Source: UBA2336 sp036787955
GTDB taxonomy: Bacteria; Bacteroidota; Bacteroidia; Cytophagales; Cyclobacteriaceae
Assembly (NCBI GenBank): GCA_036787955.1
Contig: DAIQOI010000015.1
Coordinates: 1-55,708 of the forward strand
Reading direction: 5' to 3'
DNA length: 55,708 bases
The position numbers and the translations under genes were made by a program. Under the pieces are notes generated by a model, which was given only the letters and a program-made list of their open reading frames with translations, was not told where the DNA came from and ran no database searches. Position 1 is the first letter of the stretch. Each line of letters opens with the position of its first letter. Shown piece by piece: positions 44,206 to 51,998 of this stretch.

Positions 44206-45294
44206 TCAGGCAGTGGCTGCAATCTTTTCTTCCCATTCCTCCAGCCTCTTGTTAATCATGGCAAACCACAGCGGTGGAACAAGAGCAATGAGTATCATGG
44301 TAGGATACCCGTATGGCAGTTGAGGGCTTTCATCATAATGATTCAATACCTGATACCTTTTGATAGCATGAACATGATGATCAGAATGCCGCTGCAACTG
44401 AAACAAAAAGAAATTGCTAATGATATGACTGGTATTCCATGAATGCAGCGGATTAACACGTTCATACTTTCCGGGTGCTATTTGTTTGCGCACTATGCCA
44501 TAGTGTTCTACATAATTAACCAGCTCGAGCAACGTAAAGGCCAGCACACTTTGTGCAAAAAAGAAAACAGGAACCTCCCATACCCACCGCTTGTGCAGCA
44601 TGCTGAAAATCAGGAATGCGGCTGCACAAAATAACACGGGAATGACCGCATAATGAATCATGCGGTTATGGACACTGAGCACAGGCAACCCCTTTTTGCG
44701 CAGTCTTTCATTTTCCAGTTTCCAGGCGTGGTGATATCCGCCGAACACCGACCGAAGCCAGAAGGCATAGAACGATTCATTTTTCCGCGCAGTAGCAGGG
44801 TCTTCGGGAGTAGCTACCAGCACATGGTGGCCCTGATTGTGTTCGATGTAGAAATGCATATAGCCGACCGTCATTAGCAGAATTTTGCTGTACAGCCGTT
44901 CAGTAAAACTTTTCTTATGGCCCAGTTCGTGTGCCACCGTTATACCGATGCCTCCTGTAACCAGCGCAACACCCAGGGTAAACAAAATCCATTCGTTAAC
45001 CGACTGCAGCGAGCCAGCGGCTACCACGTAAAAGGCCCAGCAGATAAAAGCCAGCTGAAACCATGTCCATACATACAGCACAAACCGGTAGTAGAAGTCG
45101 GATTCAAGCTCTTTGGCTTTGTCGGCACTTATATTGGACGGGTCAGTGCCAAGCCAGGCATCAATAACCGGGATAAGAATAAAGGAGAAAATTGCAGGCA
45201 ATGCCAGCCACCATCCGCCCAGGTAAAAACCCGCTACAACCAAAGCAGGAATGATGAAGGCTGTAAGAAATCCAGCTTTTCTCAGGGCATACAT
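44206..45294 (-). CDS. alkB: AlkB-type membrane alkane 1-monooxygenase
   Basis: This 362-residue integral-membrane non-heme di-iron hydroxylase has all eight-histidine boxes: HELGHKK (from His122), EHNQGHH (151-157) and QRHSDHH (301-307), plus NYVEHYG (260-266), which is diagnostic for alkane hydroxylases over desaturases. Six membrane helices are visible. It uses O2 and electrons from rubredoxin to hydroxylate the terminal carbon of alkanes or related chains; no rubredoxin or rubredoxin reductase gene is in the window. The true substrate is unknown. The gene is alone, a few hundred bases from the paa cluster. Confidence 0.9.
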   Translation of the reverse strand: MYALRKAGFLTAFIIPALVVAGFYLGGWWLALPAIFSFILIPVIDAWLGTDPSNISADKAKELESDFYYRFVLYVWTWFQLAFICWAFYVVAAGSLQSVNEWILFTLGVALVTGGIGITVAHELGHKKSFTERLYSKILLMTVGYMHFYIEHNQGHHVLVATPEDPATARKNESFYAFWLRSVFGGYHHAWKLENERLRKKGLPVLSVHNRMIHYAVIPVLFCAAAFLIFSMLHKRWVWEVPVFFFAQSVLAFTLLELVNYVEHYGIVRKQIAPGKYERVNPLHSWNTSHIISNFFLFQLQRHSDHHVHAIKRYQVLNHYDESPQLPYGYPTMILIALVPPLWFAMINKRLEEWEEKIAATA

Positions 45295-45331
45295 ATCCGA
45301 AAGATAACTTTATCCGGGTAGAGTTTCAAGC

Positions 45332-45934
45332 CTATTCTTCCGCCAACTGAAACAGCGGGCGTCTGTCGCCTGATGCACCCTTATCAATTTCGTGCAACAG
45401 ATCCTTATACTGATCAAGAAAATGATTATAATGGCTTGCAATAACATCGTAACGGTGACGATACTCAGCTACCTTCCGGTCGCTTTCCTGTATTTCGGCT
45501 ACCAGTTTCTGCATGACCGGACTGGATGAATAGATAAGGGATGTTTCAGCCAGCGTGATCAATTCCGTTACAACCGAGTTAACCGCGAAGTCGTACTCTT
45601 CCACCACATCATAGTTGGCTATGGTTTTAGGCGTAAACCGAATGCGCAGCAGCTGGTCGGTACGAAAAGCCAGCGACTGCAGCAATTGCGGGTCGGCTGC
45701 TGACCCGCTTTGATCCAGTTCGTGAATAAGATTTTTCAAGGCCCCAATCCTGCGGTTATCTTCATGCATCATTCTGTTCCACGCATCCATCAGGCTGTCC
45801 TTATACTCAAGGTACAGGTGCGTTACCGAGTCCAGGCGGGTAAATTCGGTTTTGGGAGTTTCCTGAGGCCTGCGGCAGCAGAAAAGGATGAGGCCTAAAG
45901 CCGGTATCAACACTATTTGTTTTCGGCAAAACAT
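45332..45934 (-). CDS. Hypothetical lipoprotein, helical
   Basis: This protein of about 200 residues has a short hydrophobic N-terminus ending LILFCC, a lipobox-like site, when started at the ATG at 45934. An in-frame ATG at 45964 would add ten residues and weaken the signal. The remainder is almost entirely helical and charged (MHEDNRRIGALKNLIHELDQ, KLVAEIQESDRKVAEYRHRY), suggesting coiled coils. I do not recognise the family. It is on the same strand as, and 95 bases downstream of, paaD, so it may be read through from the paa transcript. Confidence 0.7.
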   Translation of the reverse strand: MFCRKQIVLIPALGLILFCCRRPQETPKTEFTRLDSVTHLYLEYKDSLMDAWNRMMHEDNRRIGALKNLIHELDQSGSAADPQLLQSLAFRTDQLLRIRFTPKTIANYDVVEEYDFAVNSVVTELITLAETSLIYSSSPVMQKLVAEIQESDRKVAEYRHRYDVIASHYNHFLDQYKDLLHEIDKGASGDRRPLFQLAEE

Positions 45935-46028
45935 ATCAGCCGGCAAAAATATTGTTTCTGTCAAATTGAAAAGATGACGCCCCTCCTTTTAGGATAACGT
46001 ATGTAGGATTTTAAGGTTTCTTCCATTA

Positions 46029-46526
46029 TTACACCGGCTTAAACTGTTCAAACGCCTCGCGGCAGTCGTAACAATAGTGAATAGACCGGCACAGCGTGGG
46101 GCCGAACGGATTTTTGAGTTCGGTGTGGGTGCCCCCGCACCGCGGACACGCCACGTGCGCCAGTACATCCAGGTCTTCAACCAGCACCTTCCCCATAGGT
46201 GGCGGGGCGAGACCAAATTGTTTCAACGCCCTTCTTCCCTTCTCGGTGAGCCGGTCAGACGACCACGGCTGGCGGTAATTGACTTCCACCTCAACTTCCT
46301 CTGCACCATGTGTCAGCAGCTTCTGTTGTATCTCCTGGCGCATTACATCCAGTGCCGGACATCCCACAAACGTAGGCGTTATCTCTACCTTCACTTTCCT
46401 TCCCTGCACTGCTATGTCGGTGATGATGCCCAGATCAACCAGCGAAAGTACCGGTATCTCAGGATCCTTTACTTCATCCAGCCAGGTTAATATGTCCTGC
46501 CTTGTAAGCACCATATTGTTTACCAT
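46029..46526 (-). CDS. paaD: Phenylacetyl-CoA epoxidase subunit PaaD (MIP18 family)
   Basis: This 165-residue protein has a MIP18/DUF59 domain at the N-terminus (WLDEVKDPEIPVLSLVDLGI, ITPTFVGCPALDVM) and a C-terminal zinc-finger-like tail (CPRCGGTHTELKNPFGPTLC, then CYDCREAFEQF), exactly the PaaD (PaaJ) plan. PaaD is thought to help deliver or repair the metal cluster of the epoxidase. Start candidates are 46526 (overlapping paaC by seven bases) and 46514. It follows paaC in the paaB-paaC-paaD run. Confidence 0.94.
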   Translation of the reverse strand: MVNNMVLTRQDILTWLDEVKDPEIPVLSLVDLGIITDIAVQGRKVKVEITPTFVGCPALDVMRQEIQQKLLTHGAEEVEVEVNYRQPWSSDRLTEKGRRALKQFGLAPPPMGKVLVEDLDVLAHVACPRCGGTHTELKNPFGPTLCRSIHYCYDCREAFEQFKPV

Positions 46527-47275
46527 TCTGCACCGGGGTCGGAACGAAACACTTCACTCATCTCGTCCAGCAAGGGCTGCAAGTGTTCACTGTGCCGGCC
46601 CACCCTTCCTCCATACACTGGCTGCACATCAGACCATGCCGGCAACCGCAATTGTGTATCGTTCAGGATACGCTCCACTTCATTCATCCACTTCTCTTGT
46701 AACAATTTTTCTCCGGCAAAAAGTCCGTTATCAATCAACTCCTGCTCGTAGGGCGATTCTTCAAAGATACCCAGCGCATAGGGCAGGGCTGCTTCCAAAG
46801 CCGACTGCATACGCGAAATACTTTCTTCCGTGGCACTGCCCAGCTTCTTCACCCAGGTATTGGCATGCAGCGTATGATAGCGCAACTCGGCCCTAATCTT
46901 AACCGATAATTCGGCCAAAGGTTTATAGGATGACTGGGTAAGCATATCAAACCGGATGGCTTCGGCTGTGTCGAACAGAAAGTGGCGCATCAGGCTGAAG
47001 TCGTATTCGCCATTGGGCAACTCCACCAGGATGCAGTTGTGAAACTGTTCGGCATTGCGCATAAAAGCCACTGTATCCGGATCCTGCTCACCCAGTTCAT
47101 GCAGCAGCTGGTACAAAGCCTGGCTCTGCCCTACCTTATCCTGCGCCATGGATGAAAAGGCAATGTCCTCTTCAAGCAACGGCCCCAAGCCGGTCCATTC
47201 AGAATTGCGATGGCCGATTATCAGTTTATCATCGGCAAGTTTGTAGAGGAGTTCTTTCAGCGCCAGTTCGTTCAT
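46520..47275 (-). CDS. paaC: Phenylacetyl-CoA epoxidase structural subunit PaaC
   Basis: This 251-residue helical ferritin-like protein forms the structural partner of catalytic PaaA in the ring-1,2-epoxidase that attacks phenylacetyl-CoA. Conserved segments are the N-terminal KLADDKLIIGHRNSEWTG, LEEDIAFSSMAQDKVGQSQA and LRYHTLHANTWVKKLG. It is catalytically silent in characterised systems because its metal ligands are degenerate. Its ATG overlaps the paaB stop (ATGA), and its end overlaps paaD. Confidence 0.94.
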   Translation of the reverse strand: MNELALKELLYKLADDKLIIGHRNSEWTGLGPLLEEDIAFSSMAQDKVGQSQALYQLLHELGEQDPDTVAFMRNAEQFHNCILVELPNGEYDFSLMRHFLFDTAEAIRFDMLTQSSYKPLAELSVKIRAELRYHTLHANTWVKKLGSATEESISRMQSALEAALPYALGIFEESPYEQELIDNGLFAGEKLLQEKWMNEVERILNDTQLRLPAWSDVQPVYGGRVGRHSEHLQPLLDEMSEVFRSDPGAEW

Positions 47276-47907
47276 TGTTTTTCGGGTTGAAAGCGATCGA
47301 GAAATTCTTTCAGTTTATCACCGGCCTTGTAATCGGATGCATCCCTGAATTTTTTGTCGGGCAGGGTAAGCCATAATTCCTTTTCATCGGGTTGTGTAAA
47401 CCGCATATCTGTTGTGCGGATAGCCCACACATTATATACAACCTGCGTGGGAGCAAATTGTTTTTTAGCCTCATTCATGGCCTCCAGGGGTGTGCGCGCC
47501 ATCACGCTGCCGGCATGCACATGCTGCTTGCCGCGCCTGAAAAGATGAAAAATTTCATACGACTGGTAGGCTCCTGCCGGATCGCCAGCCTGTTGCAGGA
47601 TATCATATACCGAGGTGGTGCCCTCGGTCATGGCCGACACGAACACGTGCCGGGTATCGGCCACAGCCAGCGCCACACATTGAAACCTGCGCGTAAAGGC
47701 TTCCTTGGCCAGCACAAAGGCCAGCTCGCGGTCGGGGGCATGAACAATACCTTCGTGTTGAAAAGGCTTTTTATCGCTGGGTTGTACAAATACCTCAAAT
47801 GTACCGAACTGGTCGAGCGGGGCCTTGGGCTGGGGCTGCCCTTCCAGCCCGACCTGTGGCAGGCGGTTTACACGCGGATCAAGCGATTTCACGGGGTAAA
47901 TATACAT
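47272..47907 (-). CDS. paaB: Phenylacetyl-CoA epoxidase subunit PaaB, internally duplicated
   Basis: This protein has 211 residues, about twice the usual PaaB length of about 95. Two PaaB-like halves can be read: residues about 34-95 (FGTFEVFVQPSDKKPFQHEG, then DTRHVFVSA) and about 116-170 (YQSYEIFHLFRRGKQHVHAG, then WAIRTTDMRF). The subunit bridges PaaAC heterodimers. The duplication suggests that one polypeptide replaces two PaaB copies. The gene overlaps paaC by four bases. Its upstream region holds no clear promoter, only a short gap to the opposite-strand gene at 48001. Confidence 0.9.
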   Translation of the reverse strand: MYIYPVKSLDPRVNRLPQVGLEGQPQPKAPLDQFGTFEVFVQPSDKKPFQHEGIVHAPDRELAFVLAKEAFTRRFQCVALAVADTRHVFVSAMTEGTTSVYDILQQAGDPAGAYQSYEIFHLFRRGKQHVHAGSVMARTPLEAMNEAKKQFAPTQVVYNVWAIRTTDMRFTQPDEKELWLTLPDKKFRDASDYKAGDKLKEFLDRFQPEKQ

Positions 47908-47976
47908 TTACTTCAACCGTTTGAAAACGCATAAAACCAGTTCTGATAAAAGTCATGTGCAGGCAAACCACCATTG

Positions 47977-47984
47977 TATTTTTG
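47977..47984 (+). promoter_or_regulatory. Candidate -7 promoter element (TATTTTTG) of the small gene at 48001
   Basis: This is a perfect TAnnTTTG match 16 bases before the ATG at 48001, in the short gap between paaB and the small opposite-strand gene. I see no clear TTG element upstream. The site supports the small gene being transcribed on its own. Confidence 0.35.
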
Positions 47985-48000
47985 ACGTTTTATTTAAGTG

Positions 48001-48240
48001 ATGAAATACCTCGATCTGTTGTGGGCGCTGGATGTACTGTACCGTTTTTATCCGCGGTATCACACACATGATCTTATCTTGCTGGCCGAAGACATCTGGA
48101 AATGGGTAAACCAGGAATTACCGGAAGACAGCGCGGCACTGGTGTACCTGAAAGCCTGCTTCAACTCACCGTCCGAAGCGTTGCAATGGGTATGGGATGA
48201 GCTTCAGCTGCTGGTAGGGCCTTATGTGCGGATGAATTAA
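48001..48240 (+). CDS. Small hypothetical protein between paaB and paaA
   Basis: This 79-residue protein (a GTG three bases earlier would add one residue) is acidic and tryptophan-rich (DIWKWVNQELPEDSAALVYLKAC and WVWDELQLL), with no signal peptide. It looks like a compact helical cytoplasmic protein. It reads against the paa genes and lies between paaB and paaA; a good -7 element precedes it. I do not recognise the family, and no function is proposed. Confidence 0.6.
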   Translation: MKYLDLLWALDVLYRFYPRYHTHDLILLAEDIWKWVNQELPEDSAALVYLKACFNSPSEALQWVWDELQLLVGPYVRMN

Positions 48241-48690
48241 ATCTTCCCGGTTCATTTTTTACATCGGAAGTCCGGACATCCTTACTCAGAACTTATTACG
48301 GGAGAAATTCTGAAGTTTCCTGCAGAACAGAATGCCGGATGAAAAAGCTTAATGCGAATTACAATAAGCCAGCCTTGTTCATCACCATTCACATTCAAAA
48401 TACTCAATCGGTAATCCAACAACACCAGGAGAAACCATATCCTTCACAGGAGGTGTAAAGCCTGTTGCTGAAGGTGAGGTGGTTCACGAAAAATACACCA
48501 TTGTACACTGTAACACCATTGCGCTAAACGGCACACAATACCTGGTTAGGTAAAATCAATCCATCGGATAGCGTGGCATAATGATCTCCAATGGTTCTTT
48601 TAAACAATTTAACTGGTTTAGGAGAAAAATATCAATCTGCTTAACAACCTAAGCCCTGTTGTTTCGGCAGCGACAGGCTAAAGAAAAAGC
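48241..48690. other. Intergenic region with a probable gene remnant
   Basis: These 450 bases separate the small gene from the 3' end of paaA. Apart from the short open stretch annotated at 48368-48553, I see no gene, terminator hairpin or repeat. paaA would need its message to end here, or to run through about 780 bases and the opposite-strand gene to reach paaB. Confidence 0.45.
48368..48553 (+). pseudogene. Possible gene remnant (C-terminal fragment)
   Basis: An open stretch with no usable start codon reads as a plausible protein end: TTPGETISFTGGVKPVAEGE, then HEKYTIVHCNTIALNGTQYL and a TAA stop. It alternates polar and hydrophobic residues like a beta-sandwich or secreted-protein C-terminus. 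The frame is closed by a TAA at 48365-48367, and no ATG, GTG or TTG near its start could serve. I infer a decayed gene of unknown family; chance cannot be excluded. Confidence 0.3.
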
Positions 48691-49677
48691 TCAGGCCAGC
48701 GGAGTAACGTAAGCCATGTCGGCCCGCTTCAGTGCCTCGCGCACCCAGCGGCCGCGCTCTTCGGCAATTCGGCGCACTTCCAGGCGCTCCTTGTTGCAGG
48801 GGCCATGACCGTTGATGACGCGCTTGAACTCTTCCCAGTCGGGCTCGGTGTATTCCCACCTGCCCGTATCCGGATTTTTGCGCAGCTTCGGATCGGGTAT
48901 GGTGAAGCCCAGCTCCCATATCTTGGGCACATACATGTCGAGGAACTGGTTGCGCATATCATCGTTGGAGGCCATCTTCACTTTCCAGCGCATCAGTATT
49001 TCGGTGTGAGCCGATATTTTGTCGGCCGGCCCAAAGAAGTGCATCATCGGTTGCCACCACCTGTTGATGGCATCCTGAAACATCTGACGTTGTTTTTCGG
49101 TGCCACTGGCCAGGTATATCACGCAATGGTGCCCGAATTTCAGGTGGAAAGATTCTTCGGCACAAATACGCTCCAGGGCACGGCAATAAGGGCCATAGCT
49201 GCCTTTGGCGTTAGCCAGCTGATTTACGATGGCTCCGGCATCTACCAGCCAGGAGATGAAGCAGGAATCGGCCCAGGTAAATGCGGGGTAGTTAAAAATA
49301 TTTGAGTATTTCGATTTGCCGTTAATCAGGTCGGAGATCATTTCCTCGCGCGACTTGCCAAGTGTTTCGGCAGCACTGTACAGCAACTGGGCATGCCCCA
49401 CTTCGTCCTGCACCTTGGCCATGAGCGCCAGCTTGCGTTTAAATCCCGGAGCGCGGGTTATCCACGTACCTTCCGGAAGTGCCCCGATAATTTCGCTGTG
49501 GGCATGTTGCTCAATCATGCGGATAAGCTGCCGGCGATACAACTGGGGCATCCAGTCGGATGGTTCTATTTTTTCGCCGCGCTCAATGCGCGCCTCAAAT
49601 TCAGCCAGTTTTTCCGGATCCTCGTGCGCAAGGCTATCGGTTTTGGTACTTTCAAATATCGTTCCGCCTCCGTACAT
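48691..49677 (-). CDS. paaA: Phenylacetyl-CoA epoxidase catalytic subunit PaaA
   Basis: This 328-residue ferritin-like di-iron subunit inserts oxygen into the ring of phenylacetyl-CoA. The metal-binding helices carry DEVGHAQLLYSAAE (residues near 90) and EESFHLKFGHH (near 173), both ExxH motifs intact. Length is typical. Unlike the usual compact paaABCDE order, paaA here is separated from paaB by about 780 bases that contain an opposite-strand gene. paaE, the reductase gene, is not in the window. A well-formed promoter lies just upstream, next to the 3' end of tetR. Confidence 0.95.
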   Translation of the reverse strand: MYGGGTIFESTKTDSLAHEDPEKLAEFEARIERGEKIEPSDWMPQLYRRQLIRMIEQHAHSEIIGALPEGTWITRAPGFKRKLALMAKVQDEVGHAQLLYSAAETLGKSREEMISDLINGKSKYSNIFNYPAFTWADSCFISWLVDAGAIVNQLANAKGSYGPYCRALERICAEESFHLKFGHHCVIYLASGTEKQRQMFQDAINRWWQPMMHFFGPADKISAHTEILMRWKVKMASNDDMRNQFLDMYVPKIWELGFTIPDPKLRKNPDTGRWEYTEPDWEEFKRVINGHGPCNKERLEVRRIAEERGRWVREALKRADMAYVTPLA

Positions 49678-49693
49678 AAATGCAGGGTTTACA

Positions 49694-49724
49694 CAAAAGT
49701 AAGTATTAGGCAGCAGGTGCCCAA
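49694..49724 (-). promoter_or_regulatory. Candidate paaA promoter (TTG-N20-TACTTTTG)
   Basis: Reading leftward, TTG (49722-49724) is followed after 20 bases by TACTTTTG (49694-49701), a perfect Bacteroidota -33/-7 pair with good spacing, 16 bases before the paaA ATG. It sits in the 74-base gap downstream of the TetR gene. A regulator binding site here is plausible, but I see no long palindrome. Confidence 0.5.
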
Positions 49725-49751
49725 CATGTGGAAAACAAGCGGGGCGGTATT

Positions 49752-50339
49752 TTAGTTTTTCTTCAGCCCATTGATAAGCATATCGGCCAGCTGGCGGCCC
49801 AGTTCTGCCGGTTCAATGGAGTTCTCGGGACTGTACCACAGGGGCATCCAGTTGAGCGATGAGAACAGGGTCATAACCGACAGCTTGGTGTCAATATGGG
49901 GTTTGAGTTCGCCTGTGCGGATCCCTTCTTCAATAATTTTCTTAAAGCGGTTGATATAATTGATGCGCAGCAACAGGAAGTCGCGCAAATAGGGCTGACT
50001 CAGGTGGCGGTGTTCGTTCATGAATACCGCCGAAGCGGTAAGATCGCGGGCCATTACCTTCACGTGCTCCTCTATGCCGATGCGCAGCTTTTCGCTTGCG
50101 GGCACTTTCATTTTCTCTACAGCATCGAGCGAAGCGCGAAACTCGGCAGCCATATCGAAGCACAGCGTACGCAGGATTTCTTCTTTCGACCTGATATGTG
50201 AGTACAGGCTGGCTGCTTCAATGCCCAATTTCTGTGCCAGGTCGCGCATGGACGCTGCCGCATAACCCTTTTCCTTGAAGAGTTCGGCGGCCATGCGTAT
50301 GACCTGTTTCTTGCGCGATATAGGCGTTATCATTTCCAC
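49752..50339 (-). CDS. TetR/AcrR family regulator, probable regulator of the paa genes
   Basis: The 195-residue product has an N-terminal TetR helix-turn-helix (RMAAELFKEKGYAAASMRDL, then GIEAASLYSHIRSKEEIL) and a helical ligand-binding domain. It lies just upstream of paaA on the same strand with a separate promoter between them, which fits local control of phenylacetate catabolism, as PaaR does in other bacteria; this role is inferred from position. It is divergent from the membrane protein gene at 50408. Confidence 0.88.
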   Translation of the reverse strand: MEMITPISRKKQVIRMAAELFKEKGYAAASMRDLAQKLGIEAASLYSHIRSKEEILRTLCFDMAAEFRASLDAVEKMKVPASEKLRIGIEEHVKVMARDLTASAVFMNEHRHLSQPYLRDFLLLRINYINRFKKIIEEGIRTGELKPHIDTKLSVMTLFSSLNWMPLWYSPENSIEPAELGRQLADMLINGLKKN

Positions 50340-50407
50340 AATATTTCAAAGTTAGTACAAATATGTTTTTCACTAAAAGTTTATGCTTAAATTTCACCAA
50401 ACAATTT

Positions 50408-50872
50408 ATGAAGTTTCAAAGCAGAGGTCAGTATTTCTACAGTTTGTATACAATACTGTTTGCCTTGGCGCTTGTGCCGCTAACACTTATAGGCTTGTTT
50501 CATTACATAAACCTTGAGCCTGTTTTTATAGAAAACCATTTCGGCTGGTTGATCCCTGCATTTTTAGGTGTTGCTGACGTGGTTGTATTTGAATTCTTAC
50601 ACCGGAAGAATTTAAAGGCTACTTTCTCAGTAGCAAGTCTGTCAGATAAGCTGAAAAAGTACTTCGCCCTAACGATTGTACGTTATGCCGGCTTGAGTTT
50701 TGCCCTCCATTTGATAATTGCCGGTTACTTTCTTTTGCGTGATGACCGGCTAACGTACCTCTTTATGCTGCTGTTGCTGTACATCGGTTTCCAATGGCCT
50801 ACCATTTCGCGTGTGTGCGATGAACTAAAACTAAGCCGCGATGAGTGCGCGGCTTTCAGGCAGTGGAAATGA
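50408..50872 (+). CDS. Hypothetical four-helix membrane protein
   Basis: This 154-residue protein (start at the ATG at 50408; the frame extends 15 codons upstream) has four predicted transmembrane helices (LYTILFALALVPLTLIGLF, HFGWLIPAFLGVADVVVF, AGLSFALHLIIAGYFLL, LTYLFMLLLLYIGF). A cytoplasmic-looking basic end reads CDELKLSRDECAAF. I do not recognise the family. A hairpin follows 71 bases downstream. No function is proposed. Confidence 0.65.
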   Translation: MKFQSRGQYFYSLYTILFALALVPLTLIGLFHYINLEPVFIENHFGWLIPAFLGVADVVVFEFLHRKNLKATFSVASLSDKLKKYFALTIVRYAGLSFALHLIIAGYFLLRDDRLTYLFMLLLLYIGFQWPTISRVCDELKLSRDECAAFRQWK

Positions 50873-50943
50873 GCTTGCAGACCAGAAGCCGAGAGTAAAG
50901 AACTAAAAATCGCCTGCAGGTTCACATGGGTTGCTCAAAAGAC

Positions 50944-50972
50944 CCTTCGTCACGCACTGAACGTGACGAAGG
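50944..50972. terminator. Bidirectional terminator hairpin
   Basis: A perfect 11-base inverted repeat (CCTTCGTCACG with CGTGACGAAGG) with a 7-base loop (CACTGAA) lies between two convergent genes (ends at 50872 and 51026). No T-run follows on either side, but the stem strength and convergent position support transcription termination both ways. Confidence 0.6.
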
Positions 50973-51025
50973 ATAACCATTCGGTTTTACAGGGATCCGC
51001 GGCCTGCAGCCGGTAAAGCTCTTGA

Positions 51026-51991
51026 TTAAAATATTATCCCAAAACTAAATGCATTGAGTTTTGGATTATTCGGCTTATCTGAAAAGAGGTTGTTCAAATC
51101 ATAGTTGAAGAAGAAGTCGGCTGATCGAATTCCCAGTTGAAGGCGTACGCCATATCGGAAATTTTCCAGGTAAAAGCTGTCGCGTTCCTTATCTTTTTCC
51201 TTGCCGTTGCCCTCGCTGTACACCACCTTAGAATGACTGCCGATGCGGTAGGCCGCATAAGGACCTACGCCTATCCGGAAACGACTTCCTTCTGCATCCC
51301 ACAAACGCGTTTTACGGCCATCGCCCCCAAAATCAAGCACGGGCACAAATGACGCCTGCAGATAGCTGACTGTTAGTTTGCTTTTCTGGTAATTAATGGC
51401 AGGATCCAATCCTTCAGCAAAAATAACTCCGTTTTCATCTTTTGAAATTAACACGTTGTCATTTTGAAATTTAAAATTATACCAGCTTAAGCCCAATCCC
51501 CATTCTGTATAAAACTTGTTGCCAAGGCGCAGTCGCTGAACCGAATTAATACCCACATACCATGAACCCCACGGACGCACCTCATAGAGCTCACCGTTAG
51601 GGAAGCGACCATCCGCTAACAGGTTATTCATTCCAAAATCAAGATTAAACGAACTGCGCGACCTGTGGTAACTTTTTCCCAGTCTTTTTTCCCTCCATTC
51701 CCGATCTGCCTTTTCATCCTCTTCCCAGGTTACTTCATCATAGTGTTCAGCTTCAGCGCTGTCGGCAGAAACGGGCCCGGGAGTAACTCCTTCTACTTTG
51801 TTAAGGATATGACGAAACAGCGCCTGAAAATCGTACTGGCGAAGCAACGGCAGGTCGGCCGTGTCGGACAAGGTAAAGATCACTCTGCTTGACCTGGTAA
51901 GCTCAACTATCACGGTATCCGTTTTGGATTGAGCAGTCAGTTCTTGTGCGGCCAGTGTAACCAGGCCGATCATCAAAATGTTTTTCATCAT
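51026..51991 (-). CDS. Exported outer-membrane beta-barrel protein
   Basis: The 321-residue product has a signal peptide (MMKNILMIGLVTLAAQELTA) and many alternating aromatic strands (FNLDFGMNNLLADGRFPNGE, WGSWYVGINSVQRLRLGNKF, FRIGVGPYAAYRIG), ending in FSFGIIF as barrel proteins do. I start it at the double ATG at 51991; the frame runs to 52159, but that part overlaps the upstream gene and lacks a signal. It is the third gene of the sigma/anti-sigma set (seven-base gap), so it may belong to the sigma regulon. Confidence 0.75.
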   Translation of the reverse strand: MMKNILMIGLVTLAAQELTAQSKTDTVIVELTRSSRVIFTLSDTADLPLLRQYDFQALFRHILNKVEGVTPGPVSADSAEAEHYDEVTWEEDEKADREWREKRLGKSYHRSRSSFNLDFGMNNLLADGRFPNGELYEVRPWGSWYVGINSVQRLRLGNKFYTEWGLGLSWYNFKFQNDNVLISKDENGVIFAEGLDPAINYQKSKLTVSYLQASFVPVLDFGGDGRKTRLWDAEGSRFRIGVGPYAAYRIGSHSKVVYSEGNGKEKDKERDSFYLENFRYGVRLQLGIRSADFFFNYDLNNLFSDKPNNPKLNAFSFGIIF

Positions 51992-51998
51992 GTTTCGA

